NCBI GenBank assembly: GCA_007120155.1
Contig: SKOF01000558.1
Location: 1-25,638, forward strand
From: Thioalkalivibrio sp.
GTDB lineage: Bacteria > Pseudomonadota > Gammaproteobacteria > Ectothiorhodospirales > Ectothiorhodospiraceae
DNA: 25,638 nucleotides
Reading direction: 5' to 3'
Shown here: piece by piece, positions 16,569 through 23,220 of the stretch
How positions within the stretch are numbered: the stretch's first letter is position 1
Layout of the letters: each line of letters opens with the position of its first letter
Translations under genes and position numbers: made by a program
Notes under the pieces: generated by a model
What the model saw: the letters and a program-made list of their open reading frames with translations, nothing else
Told to the model about the DNA's origin: nothing
Database searches by the model: none

Positions 16569-17844
16569 TTCTAGTCTCCCGTAGTTTTAGATTTCCCAAC
16601 TCTGCCCGCTCTGGATCTATCTCGAATCCAACGAAGTTGCAGTCCCTGCGGAGAGCAGCGGAGCCAATTGCGCCAGAGCCTGCGAATGGGTCGAGGATCT
16701 TATCCCCTTGGTAACACACCATACGGACGAGTTCATCACACAGGTCAGGTGGCATCTCGACAGAGAAGTCCCGCTCCCCTGTGGTGAGCGTGTCGTAAAC
16801 GAAGATGTTCTGCCGACCAGAGACGTTGAGAGTGGGGTCCCCCTTGGCTGCGAAGATGCCTGCCTCGTAGGCCACTACCATACCTCGATCTGCATTGCCG
16901 ATTAGACCCTGCCTCTTATTCGGCTTGACCCAGATGAAGGGGAGCATAGAGACGTAGGAGAAGCCAGCCTCCTCACACCATCGCTTGAGACCCATCCCTC
17001 TCCTTGACACTTTATCTCTATGATCGTAGGTCTGGGCCATGAAAGTGTTGTAGGTCATCTTCCGAATATCGAAGAACATAATCGCCCAGGAATCGTCCTT
17101 CAGGACTCGGTAGATCTCCGGCACCATGCCCATCACGAGGTCAGTGATGTAGGTTTCATCATCTTCGTAAGGGCGCTCGCCGCTCTTGAACTCGAGATCC
17201 ACTCCGAAGGGGAAGTTCGTCACGACAGCATCGAACTCCTCGTCCGGCTCAGCTAGGATCAGCTCAGCGGCGTCACCTGTCTTGATCTCGGCACTTGGTC
17301 CAGTTTCAGGAACGGAGGCGGCACGGATCTTCCTCGCCTCAATCTTCCTCTTCCTGTCAACCTTGTTCTTCGCAGCTACTACACCCTTAGCCTCCCACAC
17401 GCTCGGATCACGCTCTGCCTCCCGTGTGATGGAGACTGCGGTTGAGACTGTGCCGGTGCTCTTACCTACGAACTCGGCAGTCTTACTAGTCGTCCATTCA
17501 GGGTCGATCTCCTGCTTCAAGGAGTGGATCTCTGCAATTGCCTGGGCTTCCTCCTGCCAGGTTAGGTTGACCCGGCGGATGTTCTCCTCAAGCTCCAGTT
17601 CCTTGACCTCAATGTCAGTGAGTTCATCATGGTAACGGAACTCGATCTCGCTCCTACCAAGGGCGAGATGGGCTTGAATGCGTCGGAAGCCTGCGATAAG
17701 ACCGTTGTCTTTCCTTCTAAGTGTGACTGGGTGTAGTAGGCCCCATCTCTCAATGGAATCAGCAAGGGCCTCGACCTCCTCTGAGTCAAGTTCCTTCCGT
17801 TGTCGGCGAGTGATTTTGACATTACTTATAGGGATTGTTTGCAT
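16561..17844 (-). CDS. ParB-like domain fused to DNA methyltransferase (N6-adenine / N4-cytosine type)
   Basis: The 427-residue product begins with a ParB-like domain: IPISNVKI, then GLIAGFRRIQAHLALG at 48-63, EENIRRVNL at 86-94, and a helix-turn-helix at about 118-140. Residues 185-420 are an amino-methyltransferase: catalytic motif IV NFPF at 210-213, target-recognition sequence in the middle, then SAM motif I DPFAGSG at 385-391 and VGFEIDPE at 405-412. Motif IV before motif I is the beta-class order. The usual [DN]PP[YFW] reads N-F-P-F here. No restriction enzyme gene is nearby, so it is an orphan enzyme that may protect phage DNA or mark replication. The GTG/ATG region lacks a clear ribosome site, and the gene overlaps the GroES-like gene by 23 bp, which suggests coupling. 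Confidence 0.85.
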   Translation of the reverse strand: MQTIPISNVKITRRQRKELDSEEVEALADSIERWGLLHPVTLRRKDNGLIAGFRRIQAHLALGRSEIEFRYHDELTDIEVKELELEENIRRVNLTWQEEAQAIAEIHSLKQEIDPEWTTSKTAEFVGKSTGTVSTAVSITREAERDPSVWEAKGVVAAKNKVDRKRKIEARKIRAASVPETGPSAEIKTGDAAELILAEPDEEFDAVVTNFPFGVDLEFKSGERPYEDDETYITDLVMGMVPEIYRVLKDDSWAIMFFDIRKMTYNTFMAQTYDHRDKVSRRGMGLKRWCEEAGFSYVSMLPFIWVKPNKRQGLIGNADRGMVVAYEAGIFAAKGDPTLNVSGRQNIFVYDTLTTGERDFSVEMPPDLCDELVRMVCYQGDKILDPFAGSGAIGSAALRRDCNFVGFEIDPERAELGNLKLRETRNE

Positions 17845-18382
17845 AGGGGATGATTGCCTCGATGTGTTTATCCTCGATCAGGTAGAAGAGCCCGTCGGGG
17901 AGATGGAGCATGTGAGAGTTGATGTACTCCAAACCCCAGTCTGGCTGTGGAACCGAACCAAGCTGAATATCCTTGATATCGGAGACCATCAGGGTCCAGG
18001 TCTCGTCGGTGAAGATGTCACAGAGCTGAATCCGCCGGTCGTTGTCACTGTCCGCACCTACAGCACGGACGAGTTCCCTCATCGGGGGTTCTTCTTCAAC
18101 AGGCAGAGCGATTGTCTCTAACCCATCGATGCCTTCGACGAGGAGTTGGAAGAAGTCGATAGGTACGTTCTCGATCTTCTCACTCTCCGCTTCGAGTAGC
18201 ACGAAATCCCCCAGTTCCAGGCTCGGATCACAGTCAGGTCCGAGATCCTGAATCCATCCAGTGTTAGGATAGCGGTCTTGGTTGAGAAGGATTAGGCCAG
18301 ATCGATGTACGTTCTGGTCGTTAGCTCGGACTAGTACTGTGTGACCGAGTGGGCGAATACGGGAAGAGTCTAAGAATTGCAT
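17822..18382 (-). CDS. GroES-like co-chaperonin with a large insert
   Basis: From the ATG at 18382 the product has 186 residues, against about 95 for GroES. Residues 1-70 follow the GroES pattern: SRIRPLGHTVLVR (7-19), a mobile-loop-like HRSGLILL (26-33), a turn with TGWIQDLGP, and LELGDFVLLE (55-64). The C-terminus GLFYLIEDKHIEAIIP (164-179) matches the last strands of GroES. Between them is an insert of about 90 residues, acidic and not recognised. Phage co-chaperonins such as T4 gp31 adapt host GroEL for capsid folding. Here the gene lies among replication genes. A GTG at 18427 would add 15 residues; neither start has a good ribosome site. A TACAAT box lies 20 bp upstream of the ATG without a matching -35. 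Confidence 0.65.
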   Translation of the reverse strand: MQFLDSSRIRPLGHTVLVRANDQNVHRSGLILLNQDRYPNTGWIQDLGPDCDPSLELGDFVLLEAESEKIENVPIDFFQLLVEGIDGLETIALPVEEEPPMRELVRAVGADSDNDRRIQLCDIFTDETWTLMVSDIKDIQLGSVPQPDWGLEYINSHMLHLPDGLFYLIEDKHIEAIIPYANNPYK

Positions 18383-18431
18383 AAAAGAAAGGCGAAGGGT
18401 ATTGTATCCAGTCTTTTCCCTTGCCACTGTC

Positions 18432-18465
18432 CGGGTATCGGGAGGCTCAATCCCGACTGGACCCG
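18432..18465 (-). other. Hairpin in the gap upstream of the GroES-like gene
   Basis: TCGGGA (18438-18443) pairs with TCCCGA (18451-18456) across a 7-base loop, and CGGGT (18432-18436) with ACCCG (18461-18465) around it. It stands just after the stop of the single-strand binding protein gene (18473). No T-run follows on the minus strand, so it is not a classic terminator; RNA processing or leader control is possible. Confidence 0.4.
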
Positions 18466-18472
18466 ATTACGG

Positions 18473-18865
18473 TTAGTCAGTGCTGAGGACTTTCTTCACA
18501 TCGTTCTGCATCTCGCCGCTACCCTTCGGGTACTCCCGCTGAGTCACGACGATGCGGCAGACAGCACCGAGTAGATCCTCGGAATCGAACTCGAACTCAT
18601 CCAGCGAGTCCGGGTCGATGTCTTCGCCGAGCAGACGGCCAAGCTCCTCCGCCCCCCGACCTGCTCCCTTACCTGAGAGCATGATGTTGTGGAAGAGCGG
18701 CCTCCCCTGCGCATCCCCTTCGGTGATCTCCAGCCTGATTGGGAGGTACGTGGCCTTGTCGCTCTGCTTAACCTCCTGCAGGTCAACGACCTCGGCCTCA
18801 TACGTACCGCTATCAACAGGACGGAAACTGATTGCTTCACTGAGATCCATTCTGATCTTCGGCAT
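18473..18865 (-). CDS. Probable single-stranded DNA-binding protein (DUF669-like)
   Basis: The 130-residue product starts at the ATG at 18865, preceded by AGGAG at 7-8 bp; a longer frame from 18907 is not supported. The body shows an OB-fold-like order: SGTYEAEVVDLQEVKQSD, YLPIRLEITEGDAQGRPLF, an acidic helix LGEDIDPDSLDEFEF, then AVCRIVVTQREYP and a charged end with NDVKKVL. This resembles DUF669-type phage proteins that act as single-strand binding proteins. It lies directly downstream of the Sak4-like gene, the usual partner. A 13-bp leader before it is shared with the PD-(D/E)XK gene. Confidence 0.6.
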   Translation of the reverse strand: MPKIRMDLSEAISFRPVDSGTYEAEVVDLQEVKQSDKATYLPIRLEITEGDAQGRPLFHNIMLSGKGAGRGAEELGRLLGEDIDPDSLDEFEFDSEDLLGAVCRIVVTQREYPKGSGEMQNDVKKVLSTD

Positions 18866-18870
18866 CCTTC

Positions 18871-18883
18871 TACTCCTAGTCTT
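18871..18883 (-). promoter_or_regulatory. Shared leader with ribosome site, copy 1
   Basis: On the minus strand AAGACTAGGAGTA precedes the single-strand binding protein ATG by 5 bp; AGGAG is the ribosome site. The same 13 bases stand before the PD-(D/E)XK gene, also preceded by AAACC. Confidence 0.55.
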
Positions 18884-18927
18884 AGGTTTAAGTTCGCCTT
18901 CGTTCACTGGTCCTTCGTTGGGCTAAG

Positions 18928-19806
18928 TCATACGGCAGCCTCCTTTGGTTCAGCGTGAGGGATCTGGGAAGTCCAGAGCTTATCCGGATCGACGCCGTAG
19001 AAGGATGCGACCTTCTTCTTAATCGCAGTGAAGTCAGCCGGCTCGATAGGATCGAGACAGCCTAGCTTCGACTGGCAACGGCGGTAGTTGTCCGGCTCAG
19101 TCTGGAACACCCGTTCGACCTTCTTCCTACTCCCCTTCGTGTGACAGTACCACACCTCACCGAACATACCGGGGAGCTGGTTACGCAGCTGACCGATCAC
19201 AGCAGGTTCGATGGAGAGGAGGTTCCCGTCATCGTCACGCTCCACCCGCTCGTGGGCGGTTAGGACGATGTTCTTCCCGAGACCCTTACACTGCACGATT
19301 AGTTTCTTGAACACGTGAGCGGAAGTACCCCAGTCCTGAATACGCATGGCTCGACCGCTGAGTCCTCCACGGACAGAGTTCCAGGATTGAGAGACATTGA
19401 GACGGTTGTTCTCCTTCATCCCCAGGACGATTGAGGCGTCGGTTAGGGCGGTAGCAGAGTCGATGATCAGAGTGTCCCACTCCTTCTCCGGGTCATTTTC
19501 CTCTTCCTTAACCCACTCATCGATCTGCTTAGTGATCTGATCCATGACCTTGTTCTTCCTGTCATCCTGAGGTGGGATGATAGTTGCCTTCACCACATCG
19601 TTGAGAGTGCGGTCGATGACGCCTGCCTTGATAGCCCACTCCACTGACTGCATACCGTCGTCGAGATCGATAGTTCGAGTTCGGGGGAGAGAGTGGGCGA
19701 TCACGGTCTTACCACTCCCTGGTGGTCCCCAGAGGAGGAGGTTAAGGCGCTTCGGCTTCGTTGGGTTTCCACTGATGCTTGCATCAGCGAGGGTTTCACT
19801 TGCCAT
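18928..19806 (-). CDS. Sak4-like RecA-core ATPase (AAA_24, phage recombinase)
   Basis: The 292-residue product has Walker A GPPGSGKT at residues 27-34, TIDLDDG near 45-51, and Walker B WDTLIIDSATAL at 110-121 with D116. This fits the AAA_24 nucleotide-binding proteins, among them Sak4, a minimal RecA-like protein that anneals single strands with the help of a phage single-strand binding protein. The C-terminal half has GKNIVLTAHERVERD and a GEVWYCHTKG strand, also typical. AGGAG lies 8 bp before the ATG. It overlaps the zinc-ribbon gene by 11 bp and precedes the probable single-strand binding protein gene. The likely role is recombination-dependent replication or end repair. Confidence 0.8.
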   Translation of the reverse strand: MASETLADASISGNPTKPKRLNLLLWGPPGSGKTVIAHSLPRTRTIDLDDGMQSVEWAIKAGVIDRTLNDVVKATIIPPQDDRKNKVMDQITKQIDEWVKEEENDPEKEWDTLIIDSATALTDASIVLGMKENNRLNVSQSWNSVRGGLSGRAMRIQDWGTSAHVFKKLIVQCKGLGKNIVLTAHERVERDDDGNLLSIEPAVIGQLRNQLPGMFGEVWYCHTKGSRKKVERVFQTEPDNYRRCQSKLGCLDPIEPADFTAIKKKVASFYGVDPDKLWTSQIPHAEPKEAAV

Positions 19807-19963
19807 GATTGGGCTCCTTGTTTTTGTTTGGTGCTAGTAATTGTCCGTCCTCGTTGAATCGGCTATCACATAACGGGCAGTAGTACTTCCACTCGTTACT
19901 GGTTGATAGCTGATGTGTTGACCCTTTACAACCTTTAGGACACTTGTTTTCCAAGTATACCAT
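19796..19963 (-). CDS. Small zinc-ribbon protein
   Basis: The 55-residue product starts at the ATG sharing one base with the previous stop (TGATG). It has two Cys pairs, CPKGC at about residues 8-12 and CPLC at about 29-32, separated by a polar loop, the pattern of a zinc ribbon, followed by a Lys/Asn-rich tail. The first knuckle has three rather than two residues between Cys, which is less usual. It lies between the exonuclease and Sak4-like genes, so it may bind nucleic acid or a partner protein in that pathway. Confidence 0.55.
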   Translation of the reverse strand: MVYLENKCPKGCKGSTHQLSTSNEWKYYCPLCDSRFNEDGQLLAPNKNKEPNHGK

Positions 19964-20661
19964 CAGTACTCCAGGTGTGTGGGCCACACTTCATGAGCAG
20001 GGATCTCCTTATCAATCCCCTTGCGCTTCCACCAGGCATTCAGTCCGTTCTTCCAATCCTCGTACCACTTAGCCTGTGCTTCTTGGAGTTGGTCGAGGGA
20101 GAGATTCCGTAGACTGATGTAACGAGAGGGGAGTTGGCAGGCGATAGCTGCGGCGGCGATAGCGTCGGCAGCTGCAGCATGGGCGTCGTCGAGATCTACT
20201 CCGTAGTGGGCGGCCACGGTTTCCAGCTTGCGTCCTCCCTTACGGTACTTATCCTTCGCACGGTCGATGACGAGAGGGTCGATGATCGGTCCGATCTCAG
20301 GCTTATCCATACCGAGGCGAGCAGCCTCAGCGAGGAAGAGTGTCAGGTCGAAGCGTGCGTTGTAGATGACGACAGGGATGTTCTCCCTAGCTGCGTGGGT
20401 GAAGGAGAAGTGGATCTTGTCAATGATCTCCTTCCTCGACAGGGCAGAGAACTCCAGTTGCTCCTGATTAATCCCGTGGACTGCAGTGGCTTCCTCTGGG
20501 ATCGGTGCTTCGGGATCAGCGAGGCGGTTGAAACTTCCCCTCATAATCTCGTCGTCGGGAGAGATGAAGATGAATGCGGCAGAGACAATACGAGCCTCCT
20601 CTGGATCGACTCCGGTAGTCTCCAGGTCAAACGCGGCGATAGTTTCTTTGTGCCAGCTCAC
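19963..20661 (-). CDS. DnaQ/RNase T-like 3'-5' exonuclease (DEDDh)
   Basis: The GTG at 20661 is chosen as start: it overlaps the previous stop as GTGA and has GAGGAG about 9 bp upstream; the ATG at 20691 lies well inside the previous gene. The 232-residue product shows Exo I FDLETTG (D12, E14), VHGI near 61-64, Exo II NARFD (N101, D105), and Exo III with H161 and D166 (DDAHAAAADA). These are the four metal-binding acids and the His of DEDDh exonucleases. The C-terminal 50 residues are Trp- and Lys-rich and unlike the family. It may trim DNA ends for recombination; the polymerase has its own proofreading domain. Confidence 0.85.
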   Translation of the reverse strand: MSWHKETIAAFDLETTGVDPEEARIVSAAFIFISPDDEIMRGSFNRLADPEAPIPEEATAVHGINQEQLEFSALSRKEIIDKIHFSFTHAARENIPVVIYNARFDLTLFLAEAARLGMDKPEIGPIIDPLVIDRAKDKYRKGGRKLETVAAHYGVDLDDAHAAAADAIAAAAIACQLPSRYISLRNLSLDQLQEAQAKWYEDWKNGLNAWWKRKGIDKEIPAHEVWPTHLEY

Positions 20662-21578
20662 GTGTCGCTCTCCTCTGCAATAGGATTCCATCGACGCTCC
20701 TCAAAGTCCTGCTCGAGGATGAGGAGACGAGTGTCATCGATGGGACTGATGTTGTGCACTTCAAAGAAGGGGCACTTCCTCCCATACCACCAGGCGCACT
20801 GGCCCCAGGACTTGGGCCACTTCTCAGGCTCATGAAGGTGGTTGTCGAGGAGGTACTCAAGACGATCACGCCAGAGGGAGACATTGGACTTCCACTCCCT
20901 CATGTCAGCGTCGGTGTAGGAGAACGTGCGGCGGAAGAAGTCCTGACTCCTACTGATCGTGTAGAAGACATCGAGGGTGATCTCCCTAACACGCTGGCCG
21001 GTGATCTTCTCCGATGCCAGGACGTAGCCAGGGAACTGGAAGCTCAGCTCGAATTGGTCGAAGTAGGAAGAGCCCATAGAGCTGGTGCTCTTATAATCCC
21101 ACGGTCTCACCTTCCCTTTCTGCCTGCGAATGGAGTCGATCCTCCCGCTCCAGTCCAGGTCTATGTCTTCGAGGTAGACGGAGAAGTGCTGCTCATGTCG
21201 GACGAAGTCCATCTTCTCATCCAGGTCCTTCCATCTCTCCACGTAGGAGAAGAAGCCCTGGATCATACGGTCCTTAGAGCGCTTGTAGCGGTCGGTGTCA
21301 GGACGAACGTGGGAGGGGTAGTTCTCCTCGATCGCTCTCAGGCCAGCCTCCAGATCCATTCCTGACCGATGGTAAGCCTCGAGACAGTGATGCCAGCACG
21401 TACCCCAGTCCATGCTGCTTGTCGCCGTAGGGTCACGATTCTTCCTGACGAGGCCGAGGACGTGGCGGAGGTAGAAGTAAGATGGGCAACGAACGAAATC
21501 CCCGAGGATTGAGGAGTCTAGGAACTCCGGTCTCTTCGGGGTTAGGTTGTGTTTCTCTAGAAGGGGTAGGGTTGTCAC
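20658..21578 (-). CDS. PD-(D/E)XK nuclease (RecB/Cas4-type exonuclease)
   Basis: The 306-residue product starts at a GTG with AGGAG 7 bp upstream. Motifs: SSILGDFVRCPSYFYLRHV at 22-40, H63/H64 in GTCWHHCLE, GRID at 145-148, WDYK with D161 and K163, and QFPGY (Q181, Y185). These are the conserved H, D, D-x-K and Q-x-x-x-Y of RecB-like nucleases. C31, C261 and C269 sit where AddB/Cas4 enzymes carry iron-sulphur Cys, but a clear fourth ligand is missing. It probably resects DNA ends so that the Sak4-like protein can anneal them. It starts a run of coupled genes, after a hairpin-forming gap of 49 bp. Confidence 0.85.
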   Translation of the reverse strand: MTTLPLLEKHNLTPKRPEFLDSSILGDFVRCPSYFYLRHVLGLVRKNRDPTATSSMDWGTCWHHCLEAYHRSGMDLEAGLRAIEENYPSHVRPDTDRYKRSKDRMIQGFFSYVERWKDLDEKMDFVRHEQHFSVYLEDIDLDWSGRIDSIRRQKGKVRPWDYKSTSSMGSSYFDQFELSFQFPGYVLASEKITGQRVREITLDVFYTISRSQDFFRRTFSYTDADMREWKSNVSLWRDRLEYLLDNHLHEPEKWPKSWGQCAWWYGRKCPFFEVHNISPIDDTRLLILEQDFEERRWNPIAEESDT

Positions 21579-21582
21579 TTTG

Positions 21583-21595
21583 TACTCCTAGTCTT
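21583..21595 (-). promoter_or_regulatory. Shared leader with ribosome site, copy 2
   Basis: AAGACTAGGAGTA on the minus strand, 4 bp before the GTG of the PD-(D/E)XK gene, is identical to the leader of the single-strand binding protein gene. Confidence 0.55.
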
Positions 21596-21609
21596 GGTTT
21601 GGGTAGGGA

Positions 21610-21622
21610 TTCAATGATTGAA
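21610..21622. repeat. Palindrome TTCAATNATTGAA, copy 3 (intergenic)
   Basis: A perfect 6+1+6 bp palindrome that extends outward to AGGG/CCCT after one mismatch, between the 117-residue gene and the PD-(D/E)XK gene. With copy 1 it shares GATTCAATGATTGAAA followed by a variable base and CCTTC (21 of 22). It could be an operator, or an RNA hairpin just after the stop codon. Confidence 0.6.
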
Positions 21623-21627
21623 ACCCT

Positions 21628-21981
21628 TCAGGGTAGTTCCATCTGCCTGTCGATCAGGTAGTTCATGTGCTCGAGGGTTAGTGTCTTCAATTCATAGCGT
21701 CTCCTTTTCGCATCCCAGTTGAGGGTTCGGCACTTACCATGGTAGGTGATCCATAAGTGTAGGGCAAGTGCATTGATGACAGGGCTGCCACTCCAGATTA
21801 GGAAGTCGTTGGGTTGGACGTACTTGACTATACCTCGGGAGAGGTGACGTGCGAGACGATCAACCTGGAGGGTATTAACATCGTCGAGGGTGAGGGGCTT
21901 GAACTGAGCGTTCTCCCCAGCGTGTTCCTTCGCTGGCTCATAGTGGTGACCGCCCTCGTTGGCGATCCAGACAGTTGACAT
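21628..21981 (-). CDS. Hypothetical protein, 117 residues, phage type
   Basis: First gene after the predicted promoter. The product has an acidic N-terminal half and a conserved-looking alpha-beta core: DFLIWSGSPVINALALHLW (59-77) and LNWDAKRRRYE (87-97). I have the impression that this SGSP/WDAKRR pattern recurs in phage proteins of unknown role, but I cannot name a family. The ATG at 21981 has GAGG 10 bp upstream. As the leading gene of the recombination and replication operon it is probably an early gene. Confidence 0.7.
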   Translation of the reverse strand: MSTVWIANEGGHHYEPAKEHAGENAQFKPLTLDDVNTLQVDRLARHLSRGIVKYVQPNDFLIWSGSPVINALALHLWITYHGKCRTLNWDAKRRRYELKTLTLEHMNYLIDRQMELP

Positions 21982-22020
21982 AGTTTTGATCCTCGTTGGG
22001 GCGTTTGTCGTTCAATATGA

Positions 22021-22049
22021 AATATAACACATTCAGGGGTCAGAGTCAA
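22021..22049 (-). promoter_or_regulatory. Sigma70-like promoter for the replication operon
   Basis: On the minus strand TTGACT (22049-22044) and TATATT (22026-22021) are separated by exactly 17 bp, each one base from consensus. The start of transcription would fall near 22014, about 33 bp before the ATG at 21981. TTCATATTGAA (22021-22011), with the arms TTCA/TGAA, covers the expected start point and may be an operator. The -35 box overlaps the stop codon of the glycosyltransferase gene. Confidence 0.6.
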
Positions 22050-22732
22050 GAGCCTGGATGAAAGTGCAGGTCCACGGTCTCTAGTTCAATCTGCAACAGG
22101 TCATTGTTGCGGAGGGTCTTGTGCTTCTCCTTGATCCTCTTTCTATACTGAGTACGGAGTCCGATCAGGCGATGAGAGGTGGTATTCCTGTCATGCACTC
22201 GTCGGACGAAGACGGGCTCACTCGTGCTTGATGCAGTAATGCCTAGCTTCCTCGCACGGTGGAGGAAGTCTGTATCGCTTGCCACCCTATCCGGCCGGTA
22301 GCCTCCGAGCTGAGTCCACACGTTGTGGGAGAAGGTTAGGATACCTCCCTGAAATGGGATGATTCGAGGTCCGTTAGACCGGAACTCCACTCGAGCAGGG
22401 CCTGCGATCCTTCCACTCTCCACGATATCTAACAACGATGTGAGGAAGTGAGGGAGCATATAGTCATCAGCGTCAAAGGTGGAGTAAGCATCGGCCGATT
22501 CGAGATCAGTTAGGCTGTTACGGATTAGGTAAGCGCCCACGTTCTTCTCACTCCACCAGAACGGGTGGCCTAGGTCCTCCAACGCAGCACGGGTGGAAGA
22601 GCAACCATCCACCCCGATCCGTAGCTCATACTCCCAGCCAGGGTGAGGAATCTGTCCTCGGAAGGACCACACTAAGTGGGGGAGCCACTCCGCTGCATCA
22701 TAGGCAGCGACGATCACGGCGCAGGTATTCAT
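22046..22732 (-). CDS. Family 2-like glycosyltransferase (GT-A fold)
   Basis: The 228-residue product has the GT-A pattern: AVIVAAYDAAEWLPHLVWS at 5-23, LRIGVDGCSS at 37-46 for nucleotide-sugar binding, the metal motif FDADDYMLP with D87/D89 at 86-94, and GGYRPDRVASDTDFLHR near 155-172 holding the ED/DD-type catalytic acid. The usual length of phage GT2 enzymes is 220-300, so it is complete. It begins at TAATG with the methyltransferase stop. It would add sugar to an acceptor, either host surface, phage DNA or virion protein; the sequence does not say which. Confidence 0.8.
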   Translation of the reverse strand: MNTCAVIVAAYDAAEWLPHLVWSFRGQIPHPGWEYELRIGVDGCSSTRAALEDLGHPFWWSEKNVGAYLIRNSLTDLESADAYSTFDADDYMLPHFLTSLLDIVESGRIAGPARVEFRSNGPRIIPFQGGILTFSHNVWTQLGGYRPDRVASDTDFLHRARKLGITASSTSEPVFVRRVHDRNTTSHRLIGLRTQYRKRIKEKHKTLRNNDLLQIELETVDLHFHPGS

Positions 22733-23220
22733 TAGTAGAGAGTAACAATACGTTCCAGCTTGTTATCCTCAACTACCTTGAACTCCTTAGGCTCATGCCC
22801 CATGATGTAGACTAGTTTGTTCCAGTCGATAGGGTCTTGGTAGTGAGTCTTGGTAGCAGAGCGAGGCCATTTCCAAGGGAGGCTGACGATGAGGTTCTCA
22901 CTCATGTCGAGGAGAGCAGACGTGAATGGTTGTAGCTCCTCATCCTTCAGATGCTCGATGGTTTGGAGACAGGTTACGACAGAGAACTTCGGCTCGGGCG
23001 GGACCCAGGTTGTGAAGTCTCCTACGTAGCTCTCCACACCCGCTAGCTTCGGGTCGGTTCGGAGATCTACCGTGTAGCGTCGCTCAAACATACCCCAGGT
23101 GGAGATAGGTGTGTCAGCACAACCTACGTCGAGGATACTCTCGGCAGGGGAGAAGAAGTCGATCAGTCTCATCACTTCTTTATAGTAGTTTAGATCTTTC
23201 CTCTTGTCCCAGTAGTTCAT
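22732..23220 (-). CDS. Class I SAM-dependent methyltransferase (small)
   Basis: The 162-residue product starts at the ATG at 23220 (ATGA with the previous stop; GGAG upstream) rather than the ATG at 23232. It has SAM motif I ILDVGCADTPIS at 29-40, motif II YTVDLR at about 49-54, and FSVVTCLQTIEHLKDEEL at about 79-96 as motif IV/post-IV. It is shorter than most class I enzymes and lacks an obvious substrate domain. It is coupled to the glycosyltransferase and may methylate a sugar or a small glycan. Confidence 0.75.
   Translation of the reverse strand: MNYWDKRKDLNYYKEVMRLIDFFSPAESILDVGCADTPISTWGMFERRYTVDLRTDPKLAGVESYVGDFTTWVPPEPKFSVVTCLQTIEHLKDEELQPFTSALLDMSENLIVSLPWKWPRSATKTHYQDPIDWNKLVYIMGHEPKEFKVVEDNKLERIVTLY

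Noticed and set aside
20134..21365. Long open frames on the + strand (233 and 203 codons) opposite the exonuclease and nuclease genes
   Set aside because: They lie opposite genes with clear catalytic motifs, have no ribosome site and resemble no protein; they are shadows.
21604..21629. CRISPR-like repeat (ends in ATTGAAAC)
   Set aside because: There is no array, no regular spacing and no cas gene; the palindrome is better treated as a dispersed site.
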